Source: Flavobacteriales bacterium UBA7325 (GTDB taxonomy: Bacteria; Bacteroidota; Bacteroidia; Flavobacteriales_D; Crocinitomicaceae). From it: a stretch of DNA of 11,638 bases. Below, piece after piece: positions 1-8,709 of the stretch; the stretch's first letter is position 1, and every line of letters starts with the position of its first letter. Made by a program: the position numbers and the translations under genes. The notes under the pieces were generated by a model, which had not been told where the DNA came from, did not search any database, and saw nothing but the letters and a program-made list of their open reading frames with translations. The stretch lies in contig DKPV01000078.1 in assembly GCA_002471375.1 (NCBI GenBank), positions 6,731-18,368 on the forward strand. The letters run 5' to 3'.

Positions 1-2037
1 GGCACGTTATCAGGAGTATACGATTCCTTGCGATTGCTTTTTGCACGTTTATCTCCTTACCAGGGAAAAAATTTAACAGCGCAGAGCTATTCGTTTAATC
101 ATCATATCGGGGCTTGTAAAAGTTGTAATGGATTAGGAACCATATTGGAATGTGATCCTAAACAAGTGATTCAGTATCCTGAGGCTACAATTTTTGAAGG
201 AGCTCTTCGAGATAATAAAGCGCTTAATTATTATGGTGACCAAAACGGTCAGTTCATGGCGACTTTGAAGAAGGCAGCAGGGGAACAAAGTTTGGATATC
301 GGACTACCTTGGAATGAATTATCACCGAAGGCCCAAAAAACTATTTTGTATGGTACAGAGGACATTGAATGGGAGCATGAATGGGAGTACAAGACGAAAA
401 CAAGGTCTGGGACACAAAAAATTAAAGCAAAATGGTTGGGCCTTTGTCATTACATTGATGATGAATTTGAGCGAAAGCGCAACAATAAAAATACCGAAGC
501 TTTATCTGCAATGTTGCATGATATTCGTTGTGACTCTTGTAATGGAAGCAGACTTCAAAAGCCCTTATTAGAGGTAGAGTTTCGAGAGAAGAACATTCAC
601 GAACTTTCAATGATGTCGATAGGTGAATGTCTAGAATTACTCGAATCTCCACGGGATAATTTCAGTAGAGAGGAAAAGGCAATCAGCGAAGTAGTTCTAC
701 CAGGTGTAATAGCGGCACTTCGAAGCATGGTGGAATTGGGGCTAGGCTATTTAAGTATTGATAGACCAGTAAAATCGCTTTCAGGAGGTGAGCGTCAGCG
801 AGTGGCGTTGGCAGGCCAACTATCATCACAGCTTTATGGCGTGACCTATGTGCTAGATGAACCTACAATAGGATTGGATTCGATGCACGTTCAAGCACTC
901 TTAGTTGTCCTAAGAAGAATCATTGCGATTGGAAATACTGTTGTTGTTGTTGAACACGATAGAGATTTTATTGATAGCTCAGATTATCTCATTGAACTCG
1001 GACCGAATGCGGGAGGTAAAGGAGGAGAGGTAATCTATCAAGGAGCGCGGTCAGAGATAAAAAGTAGTACTGAAACACTAACATACAAACTTCTTTACGA
1101 GCCTATAGGCTTGGTGCAACAGACATTAGAAATCAATTCTGAATCTTTCGGTTTGTGCGGAGGATATAGAAACAACCTGAAGGATATTGATGTTTCTTTT
1201 CGTTCAGGATTGATCAATGTAATCACGGGAATTTCCGGTAGTGGTAAGTCGACGCTGCTTAAAGATGTTCTATTTAAATCGTGGAAAAGAGGAGAGCCCG
1301 AAGGGTGTAAATCGATCTTTGGTTTTGATCAGTTCGATCAGGTTCATTTGCTTGATCAAGAATTATTTTTTGCGAATGCACTTAGTTCACCAGCGACCTA
1401 CACGAGAGTGTTGGAAAAGCTCAAATCTTTGTACTCTAAATTGACGCAGGCAAAAGAGCTTGGTCTTAAGCGAGCGGATTTTAGTTATCAAAGTAAGATC
1501 GGAAGATGTCCCACATGTAGCGGCTATGGTCAGGAGAAAACAAGTCTTGATTTTATGGGTGACATTTGGTCTATCTGCAATACATGTGATGGGAAGAGGT
1601 ATTCTGAAGTGGTTTTAGCGTGTAAGTTCAATGATAAATCGATAGGCGATAGTATGGAATTGACTGTCGATGAAGCCATTGGATTTTTCGAAGACTCTGA
1701 TATTCTTCATGATCTCAAGCTCCTTCAAGATGTTGGTGTTGGTCATGTTCAACTGGGACAAGCGGGAAATACGCTTTCAGGAGGAGAGGGGCAGCGACTT
1801 AAATTAGCTAAAACGTTTATGGAGTTTGGATCAGAGAAGAATCTTTATCTTTTTGACGAGCCCAGTACAGGTCTTCATTATTTTGATGTCTTAGAGCTAA
1901 TCAAACTCTTTCGACGAATAACAGAGGAAGGTCACACCATTATTTACATTGAGCATAATGCAACCCTGATTGATGCTGCTGACACAAAGATTACTTTGGG
2001 CCCAGGAAGTGGCGATGAGGGCGGTAAACTGATATAG
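1..2037 (+). CDS. UvrA-like excinuclease ABC ATPase lacking the UvrB-binding domain (5' partial)
   Basis: The reading frame is open from base 1, so the start and the first Walker A motif lie outside the window; 678 residues are visible. Counting from Leu at base 28 as residue 1, it has in order: the CKSC half of zinc site 1 (30-33), ABC signature LSGGERQR (251-258), Walker B VLDEPTIGLD (275-284) with H-loop VVVEHD (306-311), a second Walker A GISGSGKST (401-409), a complete second zinc module (Cys494, 497, 517, 520), signature LSGGEGQR (583-590), Walker B LFDEPSTGLH (608-617) and IEHN (641-644). This is the UvrA tandem ATPase plan. In true UvrA, however, a region of over 100 residues containing the UvrB-binding domain and the first CxxC pair lies between the LLFAR segment and the CKSC pair. 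Here about 20 residues remain. It therefore belongs with UvrA2/DrrC-type paralogues, known for DNA binding and drug tolerance, and is unlikely to load UvrB. It also ends at GGKLI, shorter than the usual tail. The family is clear; the role is inferred. Confidence 0.9.
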   Translation, partial: GTLSGVYDSLRLLFARLSPYQGKNLTAQSYSFNHHIGACKSCNGLGTILECDPKQVIQYPEATIFEGALRDNKALNYYGDQNGQFMATLKKAAGEQSLDIGLPWNELSPKAQKTILYGTEDIEWEHEWEYKTKTRSGTQKIKAKWLGLCHYIDDEFERKRNNKNTEALSAMLHDIRCDSCNGSRLQKPLLEVEFREKNIHELSMMSIGECLELLESPRDNFSREEKAISEVVLPGVIAALRSMVELGLGYLSIDRPVKSLSGGERQRVALAGQLSSQLYGVTYVLDEPTIGLDSMHVQALLVVLRRIIAIGNTVVVVEHDRDFIDSSDYLIELGPNAGGKGGEVIYQGARSEIKSSTETLTYKLLYEPIGLVQQTLEINSESFGLCGGYRNNLKDIDVSFRSGLINVITGISGSGKSTLLKDVLFKSWKRGEPEGCKSIFGFDQFDQVHLLDQELFFANALSSPATYTRVLEKLKSLYSKLTQAKELGLKRADFSYQSKIGRCPTCSGYGQEKTSLDFMGDIWSICNTCDGKRYSEVVLACKFNDKSIGDSMELTVDEAIGFFEDSDILHDLKLLQDVGVGHVQLGQAGNTLSGGEGQRLKLAKTFMEFGSEKNLYLFDEPSTGLHYFDVLELIKLFRRITEEGHTIIYIEHNATLIDAADTKITLGPGSGDEGGKLI

Positions 2038-2108
2038 TTCAACCAAAAAGAGCATGAGATAAATACATTTCCTAGGATGAATAGCGTATTTTTACAAAAA
2101 ACATCGAA

Positions 2109-3467
2109 ATGAAACTGTTACCGCTTCTACTTCTATTAGTCGTTTCTACTAACATCAACGCTCAACAAACATACGTTCCAGACAACAACTTTGAGGCATT
2201 TTTAGAGTCGAGTGGAATGGGTAATGGAATACCAGGGGATAATTACGTGACAACAGCAAATATTAGTGGAGTCACAAGTCTAGGTGTTTGGAATTTAAAC
2301 ATTGCGGACTTGACCGGGATTGATGGGTTTACCTCACTTACTTCATTGTTCTGTTATACAAATAATCTTACTACGCTTGATTTATCATCTAACTTTGCGC
2401 TTACTGACGTAAGATGCTACAGCAATCAGTTAACATCGATTAATGTATCAAACTGCACGGCTCTATCAACGCTTTTATGCTACGATAACCCGTTACTATC
2501 ACTGGATGTTACGAACAATACAAATTTATCGGATCTGCGTTGTAATAATTCATCACTCACATCACTAGACGTTACGATGAATCCAGCATTGTCTGTTTTG
2601 TTCTGCTACAATAGCTTTCTTACAGCAATAGATGTGACGCAAAACTCAAACTTGACAAACTTTCGGTGCTTTAACAATAACCTGACAGCATTGAATGTTA
2701 CTCAGAACGCGAATATGTCAACGCTATTCTGTTATGATAATCAACTAGCAGCATTAGATGTAACGCAAAATTCAGCACTCGCTCTTCTTTTCTGTTTTGA
2801 TAATCAAATCACAGAACTGGATGTTACGCAAAATGGGGGGTTGATGGACTTACGTTGTAATGACAATTTACTTACTTCGCTAGACGCTTCTCAGAACCCA
2901 CTACTCACTTTGTTGTGGTGTTATGATAATCAACTGACATGTTTGAACGCGAACAATGGTCAAAACCTGACCTTAGATTGCACCAATAACCAATTGACGT
3001 GTGTTGAGGTTGTTTATCCTCCATACGCTGCAGCAAATGCAAGTTTTGATGCCTCCGTTACTTTTGATGTTGTTTGCGAAGTTACAATGAACAATGATGT
3101 TATATCGACGCCAACTACATTGACGGCAGAACAAAATAATGCAACATATCAGTGGATAGATTGCGACGTTCTTGACGGTGTGATAAGCGGTGCAGCGGAT
3201 CAATCATACTCACCAGTATCAACAGGTTATTATGCTGTAATCATTACTCTTGCCGATGGTTGCGGAACGACGCTGATCGATACTTCGTCATGTCACTTAG
3301 TTTACATAGATGAAACTTCATCGCTCGATGAGTTGCAAACTGAACAAGTAAAACTTGCCAAAATCACAGATTTAATGGGTAGAGATACGGAGTTCAAGCC
3401 GAACACACCACTGATTTATATCTACAGTGATGGTACAATTAAGAAAGTCTTCACACTAGAAGATTAA
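2109..3467 (+). CDS. Secreted leucine-rich-repeat protein with Ig-like region and T9SS-like C-terminus
   Basis: The protein has 452 residues. Residues 1-19 form a signal peptide (MKLLPLLLLLVVSTNINAQ), followed by a cap segment YVPDNNFEAFLE and a spacer with NYVTTANISGV. Residues 77-286 are ten perfect-length 21-residue repeats of the form LxxLxCxxNxLxxLDVxxNxx, and 287-303 is a shortened eleventh. Residues about 330-397 carry TYQWIDC and GYYAVIITLADGC, as in the Ig/PKD-like modules common in flavobacterial surface proteins. The end (415-452: KITDLMGRDTEFKPN, PLIYIYSDGTIKKVF) resembles a type-9-secretion C-terminal domain in a divergent form. It is probably exported and surface-attached or released, with a binding or adhesion role; the ligand is unknown. 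It starts 71 bases after the UvrA-like gene and converges with the formate dehydrogenase operon only 8 bases away, with no terminator hairpin visible between them. Confidence 0.9.
   Translation: MKLLPLLLLLVVSTNINAQQTYVPDNNFEAFLESSGMGNGIPGDNYVTTANISGVTSLGVWNLNIADLTGIDGFTSLTSLFCYTNNLTTLDLSSNFALTDVRCYSNQLTSINVSNCTALSTLLCYDNPLLSLDVTNNTNLSDLRCNNSSLTSLDVTMNPALSVLFCYNSFLTAIDVTQNSNLTNFRCFNNNLTALNVTQNANMSTLFCYDNQLAALDVTQNSALALLFCFDNQITELDVTQNGGLMDLRCNDNLLTSLDASQNPLLTLLWCYDNQLTCLNANNGQNLTLDCTNNQLTCVEVVYPPYAAANASFDASVTFDVVCEVTMNNDVISTPTTLTAEQNNATYQWIDCDVLDGVISGAADQSYSPVSTGYYAVIITLADGCGTTLIDTSSCHLVYIDETSSLDELQTEQVKLAKITDLMGRDTEFKPNTPLIYIYSDGTIKKVFTLED
2337..3017 (+). repeat. Tandem 63-base repeats encoding 21-residue LRR units
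   Basis: Ten in-register 63-base units and one shorter unit encode LxxLxCxxNxLxxLDVxxNxx. Starts fall every 63 bases from 2337 (2337, 2400, 2463 and so on to 2904), with the short unit from 2967. DNA identity between units is partial, but exact stretches survive: the 17-base string tgttatgataatcaact occurs at 2730-2746 and 2919-2935, exactly three units apart. The invariant cysteine at unit position 6 marks the Cys-containing bacterial LRR type. Confidence 0.9.
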
Positions 3468-3475
3468 GCCTCTGT

Positions 3476-6214
3476 TTACACAGAAGCTTCAGCAACCATT
3501 TTTGGTTTTCCTTTACTCTTTCTAATTCTACAGCTTACAACTTTGTATTCTGGACACATTGCCTCAGTACAATGTTCATCAGAAGTTATAATGTTCAACA
3601 TGATTTCAGGGAAATGGAACGTTGAACTTAAGATTCCTTCTTTCATTTCATCTGTTAGAACAGCCTTGATATCAACCTTCCCTCTTGGACTTTCTACACA
3701 AACGAAATCTCCATCAGTGATACCCTCTTTTGCAGCATCCTTAGGATGGATTAAGAGAACATCTTCAGTTAAAATGTCCACATTACCCGTTCTACGTGTC
3801 ATTGCTCCACAATTGTAGTGCTCTAACTCGCGGTTTGTAGTAATGATATATGGGAACTCTTTTTCATGACGTTCAACTTCACGAGACTTCTCATAGTTAT
3901 AGAAGTAGAACTTTCCTTTTCCTCGCTTAAAATCTTCGATGTGAAGCATTTGAGTATCTGTACCATCTTCAAGAACTGGCCATTGTAAACCATTATCTCC
4001 GAGCCCTTCCCAAGTCGCACCTTTAAAGAACGGAACAATTCCTGCTACTTCTTCGAGAACAGAAGGTCCAGTATAATCTTCCTGAGAATATCCCATTTTA
4101 TTCATGATGTCAACAATAATTTGACCATCAACTTTACAACCAGGGATTGGTTCTACAACTTTATTTACACGCTGAATTCTTCTTTCTCCATTCGTAAATG
4201 TCCCGTCTTTTTCTAGGAAAGATGCACCTGGCAAAACTACAGTGGCGCGCATTGCGGTTTCTGTCATGAACAACTCTTGAACAACAAGAAGTTCTAAGTT
4301 TTCCATTGCGGCAATTACCTTGTTGGTATTCGGATCTGTTTGAACGACATCCTCTCCAATAATCCACATGGCTTTAAGGTCTCCAGAGATTGCGGCATCG
4401 AACATTTCAGGAATTTTATATCCAACGTGACTAGGCACCTCGGATACGCCATAATAGGCATTGTAGCGACTATTAACCTCAGGGTCTGTTACGTCTAAGT
4501 ACCCAGCGCCTTGATGAGGTTGTGCCCCCATATCCGCTGCACCTTGAACGTTGTTTTGTCCTCTAAGAGGATTCATACCAGCTCCCTTTATTCCGATATT
4601 TCCAGTAATCATTACCAAATCAGCGATTAATTGAACAGTAAATGTTCCTTGGAAGTGCTCAGTTACACCTAGTCCGTGGAATTCCATTGCAGCCTTAGAC
4701 GCTGCATAAGCTAACGCAGCTTCTTTTACTAAGTCCTTTTCAACCCCGGTAACCTTAGAGAGTTCGTCCATATCTAAACGAAGAACCTCTTTCTTCATCT
4801 CCTCATACCCTTCAGTACGATTTGCGATGAACTTTGCATCTTCCGCTCCAGCCTCTATAATGTAATACAACATCATATTTAGCAAGGCCACATTCGTGCC
4901 TGGCTTCAATTGCAAGTGATAAGTAGCATATTTTGCAAGCTCTATTCTTCTTGGATCAATTACGATGCTCGGAACACCTTTCATCATGCGCTGCTTAATT
5001 TTTGCGCCGGTAACCGGGTGAGCATCCGTTGGATTTGCCCCCACAACAAGTATAAACTGAGCATGATCTAAATCTTCAATTGAATTGGTAGCTGCACCCG
5101 TTCCGAATGAACGTTGCATACCTAGAGCTGTTGGTGAGTGACAAACACGTGCACAACAGTCAATATTGTTCGTTCCAACAACGGCACGGATGAATTTCTG
5201 CATCAAATAGTTCTCCTCATTTGGAGTACGAGCAGATGATATTCCAGCGATGGCATCCGGCCCACTTGACGCTTTTATACGAGTTAATTCACTCGCGATA
5301 TGATTGTACGCTTCATCCCATGAAACGTTCTCAAATTCGCCATTTCTTTTAATCATTGGACTATCTAGCCTGTCAGGATGATTGTAGAATTTGAAGGCAT
5401 AACGTCCTTTTAGGCATGTATGACCTGAATTTGCTTCGGCTTCGTAGGGTGCTTGAATACTAAGAATTTCTCCATTACTTGTTGCAACCTCCAGGTTACA
5501 GCCTACACCACAATATGTACAAACAGTCCTAGTAGTTTCTTCGACTTGAACAGCTTTGGATTGGAAAATATCGGAAATTGCAGAAGTGGGACATGCTTGT
5601 GAACATGCACCACAACTCACGCAATCAGATTCCATGAACGACTGATTCGACCCCTTCACAATTTGTGAATCAAACCCACGACCTGCCATACTCAACACGA
5701 ATTCACCTTGAACTTCATCACAGGCTCTCACGCACCGATAGCAGTTGATACATTTTGACAGATCAGAAGTCATATATGGGTGACTTAAATCCTTTGTTCT
5801 ATCGAGGTGATTCTCTCCTTCAGGATATCGAACTTCTCTAATTCCAACTTGAGCGGCAACATCTTGAAGCTCACAATTTCCGTTTACTTCACACGTCAAA
5901 CAATCAAGCGGGTGATCTGTTAAGACCAACTCCATGATGTTTTTACGAAGCTCTTTGATTGATTCAGAACTTGGGTAAACGAACATTCCATTGGTAATTG
6001 GAGTATGACAGGAAGCCATAACTTTCGTTGGCCCATCCTTCTCCAATGCAACGTCAACACTGCAAATTCTGCAAGACCCGAAAGGATCTAAGTTTGGAGA
6101 ATCACAAAGTGTAGGGATCAATTTTTCACCAATAATTCGTCTGACAAAACCTAAAATGGTTTCATCGTCTTTAAATTGATGTTCAATATTGTTTATATAT
6201 GCTGTATTACTCAT
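3476..6214 (-). CDS. fdhF: NAD-dependent formate dehydrogenase, alpha (molybdopterin catalytic) subunit, FdsA-type
   Basis: This subunit oxidises formate to CO2 at a bis-molybdopterin Mo/W centre. Its 912 residues match the FdsA/FdhA layout. A NuoG-like [2Fe-2S] domain has Cys37, 48, 51, 69. A His-Cys [4Fe-4S] site has His101, Cys105, 108, 114. A two-cluster ferredoxin domain has Cys155/158/161/165 and Cys198/201/204/208. The molybdopterin-proximal [4Fe-4S] site has Cys232/235/239/267 followed by Lys269. In CCARVCHSP (353-361), Cys358 is the metal ligand and His359 its catalytic partner; the E. coli FdhF counterpart has selenocysteine at the first position. MNPLRGQNNVQGA (547-559) gives the substrate-binding Arg551. 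No Tat signal is present, so the enzyme should be cytoplasmic. The gene is last in the operon, 11 bases after the diaphorase subunit. No strong Shine-Dalgarno is visible, as is usual in Bacteroidota. Names used for this family include fdsA, fdhA and fdhF. Confidence 0.95.
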   Translation of the reverse strand: MSNTAYINNIEHQFKDDETILGFVRRIIGEKLIPTLCDSPNLDPFGSCRICSVDVALEKDGPTKVMASCHTPITNGMFVYPSSESIKELRKNIMELVLTDHPLDCLTCEVNGNCELQDVAAQVGIREVRYPEGENHLDRTKDLSHPYMTSDLSKCINCYRCVRACDEVQGEFVLSMAGRGFDSQIVKGSNQSFMESDCVSCGACSQACPTSAISDIFQSKAVQVEETTRTVCTYCGVGCNLEVATSNGEILSIQAPYEAEANSGHTCLKGRYAFKFYNHPDRLDSPMIKRNGEFENVSWDEAYNHIASELTRIKASSGPDAIAGISSARTPNEENYLMQKFIRAVVGTNNIDCCARVCHSPTALGMQRSFGTGAATNSIEDLDHAQFILVVGANPTDAHPVTGAKIKQRMMKGVPSIVIDPRRIELAKYATYHLQLKPGTNVALLNMMLYYIIEAGAEDAKFIANRTEGYEEMKKEVLRLDMDELSKVTGVEKDLVKEAALAYAASKAAMEFHGLGVTEHFQGTFTVQLIADLVMITGNIGIKGAGMNPLRGQNNVQGAADMGAQPHQGAGYLDVTDPEVNSRYNAYYGVSEVPSHVGYKIPEMFDAAISGDLKAMWIIGEDVVQTDPNTNKVIAAMENLELLVVQELFMTETAMRATVVLPGASFLEKDGTFTNGERRIQRVNKVVEPIPGCKVDGQIIVDIMNKMGYSQEDYTGPSVLEEVAGIVPFFKGATWEGLGDNGLQWPVLEDGTDTQMLHIEDFKRGKGKFYFYNYEKSREVERHEKEFPYIITTNRELEHYNCGAMTRRTGNVDILTEDVLLIHPKDAAKEGITDGDFVCVESPRGKVDIKAVLTDEMKEGILSSTFHFPEIMLNIITSDEHCTEAMCPEYKVVSCRIRKSKGKPKMVAEASV

Positions 6215-6225
6215 AGTCTAGTTTC

Positions 6226-7875
6226 TTACTCAAAGTAGGATTTCATTTCATCCTCAAAATAGTTCAGTGCATTCTTAACGGGAAGTGGAATACCTCCACC
6301 ATGTGCGCACAAAGAACCCTCTTCGAGCGTATTTAGTAAGTCATCAAAAAGCTTCTTACTGATTTTGTAGTCAGACGAATTCGCTTTTCTCAAAAGTTCA
6401 TGCCCTCTTTTCGTACCTAAACGACATGGGAAGCATTTTCCACAACTCTCATAAGCTGCAAAATCGAAAAGGTGCTCTAAGAAGTCGATCATGGGCATTG
6501 ATTCAGGAACGCAAATAATAGATGCATGTCCCATTAGAAACCCATTTTCGGCAAAAGATTCGAAATCAAGATTTAAATCATTAATCTTCGACACAGGAAC
6601 AAGTCCACCAAGTGGACCTCCGATTTGCATCGCTTTTACGGGTGATTTGAAGCCACCGCCCATATCATTGATTACGGTTGACATAGGTGTTCCCATTTCA
6701 ACTTCATAAATCCCAGGTTTGTTAAAGAAGCTATCTAAACAAACCAGTTTCGTCCCCGAAGACCGTTCGGTTCCAATAGCTTTCCAAGCCGCCCCACCCT
6801 GTTCGATGATATAGTGCAAACTTGCAAGTGTTTCAACATTATTAACGATCGTAGGTTTGTTAAACAGTCCTTGCTCTGCTGGATACGGAGGGCGCACTCG
6901 AACCTCTGGACGCTGTCCTTCAATTGAATTTATTAATGCAGTTTCTTCACCACAGATGTAGGAGCCTTGGGCTCGGATCACCTTGAAATCAAAGTCAAAT
7001 CCACTTCCATCGATGTTTTTTCCTATGAGCCCCGCAGCTCTTAATAGCTCAAGTTCTCTTTCAATAATTGTCGCTGAATCAGGATATTCGGCTCGGATAT
7101 AAAGCACTCCATAATTGGCGTGGGTTACATATCCTGCGATCAACATTCCGTATAAAACAGAATGCGGTCGCTGCTCTAATAAATAACGATCGGAATATGC
7201 TCCTGGATCACCCTCATCAGCGTTACAAATAATAAATTTTGTGTCGCTCTCAACGTTTCGACAAAAGCCTAGTTTCAAGCCCATCGGGAATCCAGCTCCT
7301 CCACGGCCTCTAACGTTTGAAAGCTTAATATTCTCTAATACTTCCGCAGAGTCACGTTTAAGCGTTGCTCTAAACGAGGCATAATAGTCGTCAATAGAAC
7401 TAAATTCTTCCGTTAAAATGGTATACTTGAAAGACTCAACTTTATACGCGTCTTGAGTTCCATCTTTTTTGGTGATTATTGATGCGACCTCGTCGATTGC
7501 AGAACCAGAATAGTTTTGCCCCCCGTAATTGAATGCTGAATTCTCATGGCAACGACCGAGACATGTCATATGACCAATTTCATCCTCTGTTAAATGATTG
7601 GCAAGTTCCTCCTTCACTTTTTCTTGAGTACCTGCACAAACACAGGCTGTTCCATTACAGACGTAGGCCTTTTTGCCTTTGTTTTCTGGCTTCAGGAAAT
7701 CATAAAAGGTTGTCGTTCCATACGTATTTGCAGAACCAACGAGGAACTCTTCCGCAAGTTTATCTAATTCAGCAGTGTCTGGAGCTCCATCACGCTCAGC
7801 CAATTTACCCATGCGGTCAAAGAGGTTGTCTTCTAATCCTTTTCTTCCTGATAATTCACTTAAATTCTTCGACAT
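6226..7875 (-). CDS. fdsB: Formate dehydrogenase beta/diaphorase subunit: NuoE-like [2Fe-2S] domain fused to NuoF-like FMN/NADH domain
   Basis: This subunit moves electrons from the alpha subunit to NAD+. Of its 549 residues, 1-140 form a thioredoxin-like NuoE domain that keeps four plausible [2Fe-2S] ligands (Cys73, Cys78, Cys105, Cys109, in CNGTAC and CLGRC). Residues about 160-549 form a NuoF domain. It has the FMN loop GRGGAGFPMGLK (190-201), the nucleotide-binding CNADEGDPGAYSDR (217-230), GSYICGEETAL (304-314), and the [4Fe-4S] site Cys478, 481, 484 (SCGKCFPC) with Cys523 (SLCAHG). In proteobacterial fds operons a separate gamma subunit FdsG supplies the NuoE cluster; none is encoded next to this gene, so the fused domain may do that job. 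It lies 9 bases downstream of fdhD and 11 upstream of the alpha gene, in the same operon. Similar fusions occur in HoxF and some NADH-dependent hydrogenases, but the alpha-subunit partner makes formate dehydrogenase the best call. Confidence 0.92.
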   Translation of the reverse strand: MSKNLSELSGRKGLEDNLFDRMGKLAERDGAPDTAELDKLAEEFLVGSANTYGTTTFYDFLKPENKGKKAYVCNGTACVCAGTQEKVKEELANHLTEDEIGHMTCLGRCHENSAFNYGGQNYSGSAIDEVASIITKKDGTQDAYKVESFKYTILTEEFSSIDDYYASFRATLKRDSAEVLENIKLSNVRGRGGAGFPMGLKLGFCRNVESDTKFIICNADEGDPGAYSDRYLLEQRPHSVLYGMLIAGYVTHANYGVLYIRAEYPDSATIIERELELLRAAGLIGKNIDGSGFDFDFKVIRAQGSYICGEETALINSIEGQRPEVRVRPPYPAEQGLFNKPTIVNNVETLASLHYIIEQGGAAWKAIGTERSSGTKLVCLDSFFNKPGIYEVEMGTPMSTVINDMGGGFKSPVKAMQIGGPLGGLVPVSKINDLNLDFESFAENGFLMGHASIICVPESMPMIDFLEHLFDFAAYESCGKCFPCRLGTKRGHELLRKANSSDYKISKKLFDDLLNTLEEGSLCAHGGGIPLPVKNALNYFEDEMKSYFE

Positions 7876-7884
7876 ATCTTGATG

Positions 7885-8709
7885 TTAGCCAACTTGGCTG
7901 TTACTGGTTTTATTTGTTATTCGTTCTGGATTTGAGTAGCACGTGGCCCTCTCGTCTCGACAGAAAGCGAGTAGAGTAATACCGAGCTCTTTAGCATAAT
8001 CGACTGCCAAGGATGATGGTGCCGAAACGGCGCACAAAACGGGAATTTTAGCTTTAAATGCTTTTACAATTATTTCGTAAGAAATTCGACCACTTACAGT
8101 GATCACGCTGGCTCTCCGGACTGTTGAATCATTTATAAGCTCACCAACTACCTTATCAACTGCATTATGTCGGCCAACATCCTCCATGGATGAAAGAAGA
8201 ACACCAGTTCTGTCAAAAGCCGCGGCCGCATGCGACCCTCCGGATTTTTCAAAAACAGATTGCTTTGAATTCATCATGAGGAACATGGAATGAATACTAT
8301 CGATGTTCACGGTCTTCTCGTGGTCAAGAACCTTACCCATAAACGATAGCTCATCCAATTCAGTTTTACCACAAATTCCGCATGATGAAACCGACAATAG
8401 ACTTCTGCTGTTGGTGTAACCGGACCCTAGTTTTTCTTCAGGAATATTTAAATCGACAACGGTTATTATACCTTCTTCATTCTCTTTTCGAATAATCATG
8501 TCAGGGGTGTAGGCAACATCATTAATTACACCTTCAGAGTGCAATAGGCCTCGTACGAGAGACAGGTCGTCTCCTGGCGTGCGCATTGTGATGGTAAATG
8601 GCTCTCCATTAATGTTGATTTGAAGGGCTTCTTCAACGGTAAGTACATCCATAACTTTGGATGAAACTCCAGCATCGAATTTTTTACCTTCATAAGTGTT
8701 AATAGCCAT
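7885..8709 (-). CDS. fdhD: FdhD, sulfurtransferase for formate dehydrogenase cofactor
   Basis: FdhD carries sulfur from a cysteine desulfurase to the molybdenum cofactor and is required for an active formate dehydrogenase. The 274-residue length fits the family. Visible signatures are the redox/persulfide loop SSCGICGK with Cys110 and Cys113 (CxxC), the nucleotide-cofactor binding stretch EDVGRHNAVDKVVG (176-189), GRISYEIIVKAF (207-218) and APSSLAVDYAKELG (230-243). It is the first gene of the operon, so the maturation factor is made together with its client. The ATG at 8709 gives an N-terminus (MAINTYEGKKF) of normal length. Upstream, a weak -7-like box lies on the same strand at 8731-8738 (TATCTTTA), but no matching -33 element is seen. 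Confidence 0.95.
   Translation of the reverse strand: MAINTYEGKKFDAGVSSKVMDVLTVEEALQININGEPFTITMRTPGDDLSLVRGLLHSEGVINDVAYTPDMIIRKENEEGIITVVDLNIPEEKLGSGYTNSRSLLSVSSCGICGKTELDELSFMGKVLDHEKTVNIDSIHSMFLMMNSKQSVFEKSGGSHAAAAFDRTGVLLSSMEDVGRHNAVDKVVGELINDSTVRRASVITVSGRISYEIIVKAFKAKIPVLCAVSAPSSLAVDYAKELGITLLAFCRDERATCYSNPERITNKTSNSQVG

Noticed and set aside
2064..2071. TACATTTC as the promoter -7 box of the LRR gene
   Set aside because: It misses the last base of TANNTTTG and has no TTG at the usual distance; it is too weak to list as a feature.
2337..3017. CRISPR-like array
   Set aside because: The regular 63-base period is in-frame protein repeat coding, with no identical repeats separated by unique spacers.
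3543..3818. A 91-codon open frame on the + strand inside the formate dehydrogenase alpha gene
   Set aside because: It lies fully within a strongly conserved catalytic subunit on the other strand, and no family is recognisable in it.
5138..5146. Possible selenocysteine at the formate dehydrogenase active site
   Set aside because: The codon for residue 358 (5141-5143 on the - strand) reads TGT, cysteine, not TGA, and the frame is continuous, so no recoding is needed.
7533..7979. A 148-codon open frame on the + strand overlapping the start of the diaphorase gene and the end of fdhD
   Set aside because: It is antisense to two genes with full family motifs, its translation has no recognisable features, and its composition follows from the opposite strand's codons.
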